From assembly GCA_020849825.1 (NCBI GenBank), contig JADZFP010000434.1, positions 1-9,749 on the forward strand: DNA of 9,749 bases. Direction: 5' to 3'. This DNA is from Saprospiraceae bacterium (GTDB taxonomy: Bacteria; Bacteroidota; Bacteroidia; Chitinophagales; Saprospiraceae). Below the pieces are notes generated by a model. It saw nothing but the letters and a program-made list of their open reading frames with translations. It made no database searches and was not told where the DNA came from. Shown here piece after piece: positions 4,797 through 9,749 of the stretch (its first letter is position 1; every line of letters begins with the position of its first letter). The translations under genes were made by a program, and so were the position numbers.

Positions 4797-7700
4797 TTAA
4801 AACCTAAAACTCAAATTCACCCCATAACTCCGAACCGCCGGCACCTGCCCGCCTTCCGAACCCTGGATATTGCTGGTACTGATCGCGTTATCTGGGTCGA
4901 GGTGCGGGATGTTTTTGTGCAGGATGGCGAGGTTGCGGCCCACGAGGGCGATGTGGAGGTCTTGCAGCCGGATGCGTTGCAGCCAGTGTTTGGGCAGGGT
5001 GTAACCCAGGCTCAGTTCGCGCAGTTTGATGAAAGAACCATCGTACACGTCGGCGGCATTGAGCACCAGGCCGCCGTCGAGGACGCGGTGCAACTGATCG
5101 GGCGCCGCCGCGGTATTGGTCGCGCCGGTGGAAGCATACACGTCGTCGAGCGGCGTGGCGGGGTCGCCGGCAGCTTCCAGCACCGGCAGGCCGTCGCCGT
5201 CCACCACGGCCGAAACGCCGGGGTTGACGAAGCCGTTTTCGCGCACGTCGCCTTCGGCGGTTTCGGCAAAAATGCCGGAGTACTTCCCCCAAACGTTCGT
5301 GGTGGAAACGATGTCGCCGCCCTTGCGGAAATCAAAAAAGGCGCTCAGGGACAGCCCTTTCCAGCGCCAGGTGTTGGTAATGCCACCGGTAAAATCGGGC
5401 GTGATGTTGCCGATGGGCATCACCTCGGTGCTGGCGAGGTAAAAGCCCGAATTGGGATCCACGAGCCGGTTGCCGTTTTTGTCGAAGAGGTAGTTGGTGC
5501 CCATGATCGTGCCGTAGGGCTGCCCTTCCTGGGCTACCAGGGCGCCGAAAAAGACCAAAAAGGTGATGGGCAGGGTCGTCAGTTCGGGGTCGTCGGCGTT
5601 GAGTTCGACGATCTTGTTGACGTTTTTACCAAAGTTGACATTTATATCCCAGGAAAAATCGCGGCTTTGAACGGGTGTTACGTTGAGGGCAATTTCAATG
5701 CCCTTGTTCGAAATTTCCCCGGCGTTGATAAATTGCCGGGTGTAGCCGGTGGTCGGCGTAGTGCTGAGCGGGATGATCTGGTTGACGGTTTTGCCGGAAT
5801 AGACGGTCAGGTCGAGGCCCAGGCGATCTTTGAAAAAACGCAGGTCGAGCCCGGCTTCCAGTGTAGATGTTTCTTCGGGTTGCAGATTGAGGTTGTTGAG
5901 CGTGTTGGGCACCGTGTACACCGGCTGGCTGCCGAAGTTGTCGCGGGGCTGGTAACTGGTCAGGATATTGTAGGGATCGGTGTCGTTGCCCACCTGGGCC
6001 CAGCCGAGGCGCAATTTTCCGAAGGAAAGGGCCGGGATATTGAACATTTCCGAAAACACGTAACTCAGCGAGGCGGAAGGATAAAAAAAGCCGTTGCCGG
6101 CTTCGGGCAGGGTACTCGACCAGTCCTGGCGACCCGTCAGATCAAGAAAGATGGTGCTGTTCCACCCAAAACTGGCCCCGCCGAACAGACTTTCGATCTG
6201 TTTTTCCGTGACGGTAGTTTGCACGAAAGGCCGCTCCACGGAGTTTTGCAGGGTATAAATACCGGGCACGCTCAGGCCGCCGCGGGTGACGCCGACGTGC
6301 CGGTTCACTTTGCGCCACAGTTTGTTGCCGCCCACGAAGGCGCTCAGGCTCAGATGTTCGCCGAGGTTCCGGTCGGCGCGCAGGATGAGGTCGGTGTTGG
6401 TTTCGCCGACGGTGTACTGGTCAAGACTGTATTTGGACGGGCTGACACTACCGACAACGATTCGCTCGTCGCGGAATTCGTTGTAGTAATCCTGCAGTAC
6501 GCGCCCGCTCAGGGTGAGCCAGTTGTTGATTTTCCAGTTCAGCCCAACGTTGCCGAACACGCGGTCGCGCCCGTCTTGCTGGTAGTTTTTGAAACGCGTC
6601 CAGTAGGGGTTGTCCCAATATTGCGGCTTGGGGTCGTTGGGGCCGCGGCGGTTCCAGGTGCGCATGGTGCCGTCGGGGTTTTCGAATTGTTTCAGGTCGT
6701 CGAAACGCAGGTGCATGTGCCACCACTGGCTGAAGTTCTGCGCCGGGTTGAGGCCGCCCCGGGCGTCGTAGCCCACACCGCTGCGGCCCAGCGTGCGGGT
6801 GTTGACGTAATTGATGCCGACCGCGGCCGACAATTTTTTACCCATGTCGAGCGTGCCGTTGAAGCCTAAGGAGTTGCGCTCCTGGTGGGAGTTGGGGTAA
6901 ATACCTTTCTGGTCGTAGCGGTTGTAGGAAAGCCGGAAAGTGGAATGTTCGCCGCCGCCTTCGAAGGAGATGTTGTGGTTGCTGGTGACGCCGGTTTCAA
7001 AAAAATCCCTCGGATCGTCGCCGGCCTCCCAGCGGCTGGAGCGGCCGTAGTTTTGGATGTCCCATTCGTCCCAGGAGTTCCAGTTGCGGTAATAGAGGTC
7101 GGGCTGGTTCTGTCCGAAGCCGTTGGGGAACAGGTAACCGCTGCTGGCCAAGTGTTCGAAATGCTGGTCGGTGCTGGTGGCGAAACGGGTGCCGTTGCTT
7201 TCGTCGACGCCGTACACGGGTGTCAGGTCAAAGGAAGTATAAACGCCCAGTGTGTCGCCGTTCGAGCCCAGCTCGATATACGGGACTTTGTAAAAACCCG
7301 AATTGTCGTTGTAGCCGTATGGCAGCAGGTCCACGCCGCCGCCGTATTTGAACTGGTACTTGGGCAGTACGGAAATTTGTTCGAAAGTCAGGCTGCTGTT
7401 GACGGTGACGCCGATGCCCTTGCGCGCCTTACCGCCTTTTTTGGTCGTGATCATAATGACCCCGTTGGCGCCGCGGGAGCCGTACAGGGCAGCAGCCGCC
7501 TGGCCTTTCAGCACGTCGATGGTTTCGATATCCGAGGGGTTGAGGTCCTGGATGGCGTTGCCATAGTCGAACTGGCTTTCCTCCAAAGCGCCGTAACCGC
7601 CCACCACCTGCCAGGGATGGGTGAAGTTGGAGTTGTCCATCGGCACGCCGTCTACCACGAACAGGGGTTGGTTGTTGCCGCTGATGGAGCGCAGGCCCCG

Positions 7701-8195
7701 GATGGTGACGCGGGCCGAGGAGCCGAGGTTCCCGCTGGAGCCGATGACCGTAACCCCCGCTGCCCTGCCGGCGAGCTGGTTTACGATGTTGGCGTCGCGT
7801 ACTTTACTCACGTCGGCGCCGTCCACCTGGGTCACGGCGTAGCCCAGCGACTTTTCGGAGCGGGTGATGCCGAGCGCGGTCACCACCGTTTCGCGCAGGG
7901 TGACGCCCTCTTCGAGCGTAATCTCGACGTCGCGCATGCCGGCCGTAACGGCCACTTCACGGCTTCCGAAGCCGGTGTAACTGACGATCAGCGTCTGGTT
8001 GCCGGGCGGCAGGTTGAGGGTGAAGACGCCGGCGTTGTCGGCCACGGCGCCGATGTTGGTGTTTTTGACCAGCACGGTGGCCCCCACGAGGGGCGCGCCG
8101 TCGCTGCCGGTCACGGTACCCCGCAGGGTGTTCTGACTCCACAGGCTGAACCCATGCAAGAGGGTAAGCAGGAGGAACATACCTTTTTTGAGCAT
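4797..8195 (-). CDS. SusC/RagA-like TonB-dependent outer-membrane receptor
   Basis: A 22-strand-type outer-membrane importer that takes up a ligand captured by its SusD partner, powered by TonB-ExbBD. At 1132 residues it has the family's usual size. The signal peptide covers about residues 1-20. A carboxypeptidase D regulatory-like domain follows (about 23-95: LRGTVTGSDGAPLVGATVLV through the YTGF motif). The plug runs from about 105 to 255 and includes RETVVTALGI, FVVDGVPM and the SusC signature ALYGSRGANGVIMITTKKG. The rest is beta-barrel, ending in SYGVNLSFRF with the terminal aromatic residue expected for Bam-mediated insertion. The ATG at 8195 opens directly on the signal peptide. It is the first gene of a two-gene operon with the SusD-like gene. 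I found no canonical TAnnTTTG promoter on this strand upstream. No glycoside hydrolase, sigma/anti-sigma or hybrid two-component gene is visible, so the substrate and regulation are not deducible here. Confidence 0.95.
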   Translation of the reverse strand: MLKKGMFLLLTLLHGFSLWSQNTLRGTVTGSDGAPLVGATVLVKNTNIGAVADNAGVFTLNLPPGNQTLIVSYTGFGSREVAVTAGMRDVEITLEEGVTLRETVVTALGITRSEKSLGYAVTQVDGADVSKVRDANIVNQLAGRAAGVTVIGSSGNLGSSARVTIRGLRSISGNNQPLFVVDGVPMDNSNFTHPWQVVGGYGALEESQFDYGNAIQDLNPSDIETIDVLKGQAAAALYGSRGANGVIMITTKKGGKARKGIGVTVNSSLTFEQISVLPKYQFKYGGGVDLLPYGYNDNSGFYKVPYIELGSNGDTLGVYTSFDLTPVYGVDESNGTRFATSTDQHFEHLASSGYLFPNGFGQNQPDLYYRNWNSWDEWDIQNYGRSSRWEAGDDPRDFFETGVTSNHNISFEGGGEHSTFRLSYNRYDQKGIYPNSHQERNSLGFNGTLDMGKKLSAAVGINYVNTRTLGRSGVGYDARGGLNPAQNFSQWWHMHLRFDDLKQFENPDGTMRTWNRRGPNDPKPQYWDNPYWTRFKNYQQDGRDRVFGNVGLNWKINNWLTLSGRVLQDYYNEFRDERIVVGSVSPSKYSLDQYTVGETNTDLILRADRNLGEHLSLSAFVGGNKLWRKVNRHVGVTRGGLSVPGIYTLQNSVERPFVQTTVTEKQIESLFGGASFGWNSTIFLDLTGRQDWSSTLPEAGNGFFYPSASLSYVFSEMFNIPALSFGKLRLGWAQVGNDTDPYNILTSYQPRDNFGSQPVYTVPNTLNNLNLQPEETSTLEAGLDLRFFKDRLGLDLTVYSGKTVNQIIPLSTTPTTGYTRQFINAGEISNKGIEIALNVTPVQSRDFSWDINVNFGKNVNKIVELNADDPELTTLPITFLVFFGALVAQEGQPYGTIMGTNYLFDKNGNRLVDPNSGFYLASTEVMPIGNITPDFTGGITNTWRWKGLSLSAFFDFRKGGDIVSTTNVWGKYSGIFAETAEGDVRENGFVNPGVSAVVDGDGLPVLEAAGDPATPLDDVYASTGATNTAAAPDQLHRVLDGGLVLNAADVYDGSFIKLRELSLGYTLPKHWLQRIRLQDLHIALVGRNLAILHKNIPHLDPDNAISTSNIQGSEGGQVPAVRSYGVNLSFRF

Positions 8196-8301
8196 AACGA
8201 GCAGATTTTGGTGAAATGAAAAGGTTTATATGTCGATTAATTGATTGTGCAAAAGAGGGGCGACACAAAAGCAGAGAAAACCTCCGCGGGAGATAAAAAC
8301 T

Positions 8302-8341
8302 GCACTACCGGCAGTGCTCCGCCCTTCCGGGCGCAGCACTG
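8302..8341 (-). promoter_or_regulatory. Mutually exclusive hairpins upstream of the SusC gene (possible attenuator)
   Basis: Read on the minus strand toward susC, hairpin B (8341-8312) pairs CAGTGCTGCGCCC with GGGCGGAGCACTG, 12 of 13 positions, around a 4-nt loop. Hairpin A (8317-8302) pairs GCACTG with TAGTGC, including one G-U pair, around CCGG, and is followed by AGTTTTTATC. The two share bases 8312-8317, so only one can form. This is the geometry of an antiterminator/terminator pair, about 105 nt before the SusC start. Stem A is short, so the functional reading is tentative. Confidence 0.35.
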
Positions 8342-8600
8342 TGCCCCCGGCAAACCGGATACTCGCCGGATAAATAACCAATCTCCCGTCCGGCGTATTT
8401 ATGCCGGATCGGGTAGTTTCGTTATCACCATCAGTTCGTGGATTATTGGTACACAGGGATTAGGGCCTGAATATCAGCCTAAAGAACACGACAGGAAAAA
8501 TGAGCGTGGTAATAAGCCTTGCGCTTATTTGCAGGTTTGTGCCTTATTTACGTGGGAAGCGTGTTGGAGGGATTGGATTGGGGGCGGTGATTGGACGCTT

Positions 8601-8640
8601 AAAAATACGGCATTTTTGTTTATGCAAAACAAAAATGCCG
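8601..8640 (-). terminator. Terminator-like hairpin after the mini-ORF
   Basis: Positions 8608-8640 form a perfect 14-bp stem (CGGCATTTTTGTTT with AAACAAAAATGCCG) around a 5-nt loop. On the minus strand it is followed by TATTTTTAA, as in an intrinsic terminator, and it starts 5 nt after the stop codon of the signal-peptide mini-ORF. The stem is AT-rich apart from its base, which weakens the call. Confidence 0.5.
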
Positions 8641-8645
8641 AAATT

Positions 8646-8726
8646 TCAGCGGGAAGCGCTATTTTTTTGGGCCGGGAGGGCGGCGGCGAGAAGGAACAGT
8701 ACCGGAAGCAAGACAAAGGTTTTCAT
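8646..8726 (-). pseudogene. Signal-peptide-only ORF, probable gene remnant
   Basis: A 26-residue minus-strand ORF whose first 20 residues, MKTFVLLPVLFLLAAALPAQ, form a clear Sec signal peptide with a Bacteroidota-type LPAQ cleavage region; it then stops after KNSASR. A terminator-like hairpin follows within 5 nt, so the beginning and end of a gene seem present without its body. The stretch coding LLAAALPAQ resembles the one for LLAAVLPAQ in the caspase-TPR gene (about 20 of 23 nt). It may be the remnant of a secreted-protein gene after internal deletion, or less likely a real small peptide gene. The segment before it is shared with the divergent xisH promoter. Confidence 0.45.
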
Positions 8727-8766
8727 ATGTTCCACTTTTGAAGTTGTAAGGTTCGACTTTAGGTTA

Positions 8767-8798
8767 TTGGTTTTTAAGTTGAAAATGTCGTAATTTTG
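8767..8798 (+). promoter_or_regulatory. Bacteroidota-type promoter for xisH-xisI
   Basis: TAATTTTG at 8791-8798 matches the Bacteroidota -7 consensus TAnnTTTG at every fixed position. TTGG at 8767-8770 lies 20 nt upstream, where a -33 TTTG/TTG element is expected. Transcription should start near 8803-8806, leaving a leader of about 10 nt before the xisH ATG at 8816. Confidence 0.65.
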
Positions 8799-8815
8799 TC
8801 CAAAACCGGAAATAT

Positions 8816-9229
8816 ATGGCCAGAGACACCTATCACGACGCTGTCCGGCGGGCATTGGAAAAAGAGGGTTGGACGATTACAGATGAACAGTACAAGTTTT
8901 CCACGGGCGAAGCGAGTTTTGAAATTGATTTGTTTGCGGAGAAATTAATTGTAGCTGAACGGGGTAACGACAAAATAGCAGTTGAGGTCAAGTCCTTCCG
9001 TTCCCAATCACCCATGAACAAGTTTCATGAAGCAGTCGGGCAGTACGACAATTATTTATTCGCGCTTGAGGAATATGCCCCGGAAAGGATTCTTTACCTG
9101 GCCCTGCCCATCGACTTGTGGGAAACTTTTTTCCAAAAACCGTTCGTTCAACTGGTGATTTCAAGAAAGCGAATGCGTCTCATCATTTATGATCAAAATG
9201 CAGAAACTATTGAAAAATGGATAAGATAG
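8816..9229 (+). CDS. xisH: XisH family protein (PD-(D/E)XK-like)
   Basis: A member of the XisH family, named after a Nostoc/Anabaena protein required, with XisI and the recombinase XisF, for excision of the fdxN element. Its fold is that of PD-(D/E)XK endonucleases. The 137 residues match the family length and pattern: MARDTYHDAVRRALEKEGWTI at the start, FEIDLFAE with the candidate acidic residue Asp38, IAVEVKSF with the E-x-K pair Glu57 and Lys59, then EAVGQY (72-77), and a C-terminal EKWIR. The apparent active-site residues are therefore present. Its last 13 nt overlap the start of xisI, suggesting coupled translation. It has a good promoter just upstream. No xisF-like recombinase lies in the window, so a role in DNA excision here is not supported; such pairs are common outside excision elements and their function is not settled. 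Base composition is more AT-rich than in the SusCD genes. Confidence 0.92.
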   Translation: MARDTYHDAVRRALEKEGWTITDEQYKFSTGEASFEIDLFAEKLIVAERGNDKIAVEVKSFRSQSPMNKFHEAVGQYDNYLFALEEYAPERILYLALPIDLWETFFQKPFVQLVISRKRMRLIIYDQNAETIEKWIR

Positions 9230-9555
9230 CCGTTTATCAAAAAATTATTATCAATTTATTAGAAGAAATTGCCGCCAGGCCTTATAGCAATGCGCCTGAA
9301 ATTGAACAACAAGTTATTGCCGATCTTCAACGTAATCATTTTCAACTGATCAATGTCGGATGGCATCGCGGACGATTTACTTTCAGCCCGCTCCTCCACT
9401 TCGACATTCGCGACGGCAAAATCTGGGTTCAACACAACGACACCGAAATCGAGATCGGCGACGAGCTGGTGGCCCGCGGCGTAGATCACAAAGACGTGGT
9501 TTTTGGGTTTATCCCGGAAAACGAACGCTCGCTGGTGAAGATTGCCATTGCGTGA
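9217..9555 (+). CDS. xisI: XisI family protein
   Basis: The usual partner of XisH, 112 residues as expected. Family features are clear: an N-terminal helix (YQKIIINLLEEIA), a central INVGWHRGRFTF, HFDIRDGKIWVQHNDTEIEIG, then GVDHKDVVFGFIPENER and a hydrophobic end. The start ATG at 9217 lies within the last codons of xisH in another frame, a 13-nt overlap. Both proteins should thus be made from one mRNA in similar amounts and probably form a complex. No catalytic motif is evident, so XisI is likely a binding or control subunit; this is inference. No terminator is obvious after its stop. Confidence 0.93.
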   Translation: MDKIAVYQKIIINLLEEIAARPYSNAPEIEQQVIADLQRNHFQLINVGWHRGRFTFSPLLHFDIRDGKIWVQHNDTEIEIGDELVARGVDHKDVVFGFIPENERSLVKIAIA

Positions 9556-9684
9556 AGCCGGCTGGGCTAGCAGTTTTCACGCTGATATTGCTCAGTCTAT
9601 GGCCAGATCGGGAAGTATTTTTTCCAATAACATACGGGCATTCGGAAAAGGGTCGTTTCAGGGCATTTTTTATACCTTTGGGGC
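9556..9684 (+). other. Short spacer between xisI and the AAA-ATPase gene
   Basis: A 129-bp gap with no convincing gene. It contains the -7 element at 9673-9680 close to its right end. An open frame of 29 codons (9599-9688) overlaps the next start by ATGA, but it has no recognisable features. Confidence 0.5.
9673..9680 (+). promoter_or_regulatory. -7 promoter element of the AAA-ATPase gene
   Basis: TACCTTTG matches TAnnTTTG at all fixed positions. I see no good -33 element 19-20 nt upstream. The start codon at 9685 lies only 4 nt after the element, so transcription would begin at or about the ATG. Confidence 0.5.
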
Positions 9685-9749
9685 ATGAAAAAACTCCCGA
9701 TCGGCGTACAGGATTTCGCTTCCCTGATCCAGAACGACTTTCTTTATAT
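9685..9749 (+). CDS. AAA-ATPase-like protein with predicted PD-(D/E)XK C-terminus, 5' end only
   Basis: The window ends after 21 codons. The visible N-terminus, MKKLPIGVQDF followed by ASLIQNDFLY, is the stereotyped opening of the Bacteroidota AAA-ATPase-like family (PF09820), whose full-length members usually have about 500-580 residues and end in a DUF1703/PD-(D/E)XK nuclease domain. In that family the next residues are typically VDKT, just beyond the edge. The family's function is unknown; it is abundant in accessory regions and often present in many copies. The Walker A motif lies outside the window, so ATPase identity rests on the N-terminal signature. Confidence 0.75.
   Translation, partial: MKKLPIGVQDFASLIQNDFLY

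Larger units (their letters stand above)
8196..8815. other. Long divergent intergenic region between susC-like and xisH genes
   Basis: 620 bp without a normal-sized gene. From left to right it holds a GC-rich set of alternative hairpins (8302-8341), smaller inverted repeats such as AATAAGC/GCTTATT (8511-8529), a 14-bp-stem hairpin (8608-8640), a 26-codon signal-peptide ORF on the minus strand (8646-8726) and the xisH promoter (8767-8798). A plus-strand open frame of 166 codons crosses much of it but has no family resemblance and overlaps the reverse complement of the signal-peptide ORF. Confidence 0.6.

Noticed and set aside
4902..6869. 655-codon plus-strand open frame opposite the SusC gene
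   Set aside because: It is fully antisense to a well-supported SusC protein, has no recognisable domain, and arises from the GC-rich codon pattern of the real gene. The same applies to 6885-8219 and 3649-4791.
8241..8741. 166-codon plus-strand open frame in the susC-xisH spacer
   Set aside because: No family resemblance, irregular composition, and its end is the reverse complement of the signal-peptide ORF. Treated as chance.
8816..9555. Evidence that xisH-xisI belong to an fdxN-like excision element
   Set aside because: No recombinase gene, no direct-repeat attachment sites and no interrupted gene are visible in the window.
9599..9688. 29-codon open frame overlapping the AAA-ATPase start by ATGA
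   Set aside because: Attractive overlap, but it is short, includes the -7 promoter element and shows no protein features.

Overview
The window looks like chromosomal DNA of a Bacteroidota bacterium. The evidence is a SusC/SusD outer-membrane pair, a lipoprotein signal on SusD, little sign of Shine-Dalgarno sequences, and Bacteroidota-type -7 promoter elements (TAnnTTTG) just before two of the plus-strand genes. A large caspase-TPR protein, XisH/XisI, an AAA-ATPase of the MKKLPIGxQDF type and abundant heptamer repeats suggest a Saprospiraceae/Lewinella-like lineage, but that rank is inference.

Layout. 1-211 has no gene but holds two copies of a 22-nt hairpin repeat and a G-quadruplex motif. 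212-2925 (minus) is a secreted caspase-like (peptidase C14) protein with a TPR region. 2926-3276 has no gene and holds a near-perfect long hairpin (2988-3180) and a tract of ten 7-nt repeats. 3277-4782 (minus) is a SusD-like lipoprotein and 4797-8195 (minus) a SusC-like TonB-dependent receptor; they form an operon with a 14-nt gap. 8196-8815 is a long divergent intergenic region with a signal-peptide-only mini-ORF, a terminator-like hairpin and GC-rich alternative hairpins. 8816-9555 (plus) is the overlapping pair xisH-xisI. 9685 to the right edge is the start of an AAA-ATPase/PD-(D/E)XK family gene.

How the genes work together. SusC and SusD should form one nutrient-uptake complex in the outer membrane. 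No carbohydrate-active enzyme lies beside them, so the substrate cannot be read from this window. xisH and xisI are translationally overlapping and probably act as a pair. Together with the AAA-ATPase gene they look like an accessory block of somewhat lower GC than the SusCD operon.

The most unusual point is the 5' end of the caspase gene. A clear signal peptide starts at 2925, but it is out of frame with the caspase domain. Between them lies a 47-bp segment bounded by 8-bp direct repeats and containing four 7-nt units; removing one period restores the frame exactly. The signal-peptide frame also carries the dnaX-type slippery heptamer A_AAA_AAG just before this segment, and a -1 slip there enters the caspase frame. 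The gene is therefore either interrupted by a small repeat, switchable, or rescued by recoding. Three different 7-nt repeat families occur within about 500 bp.
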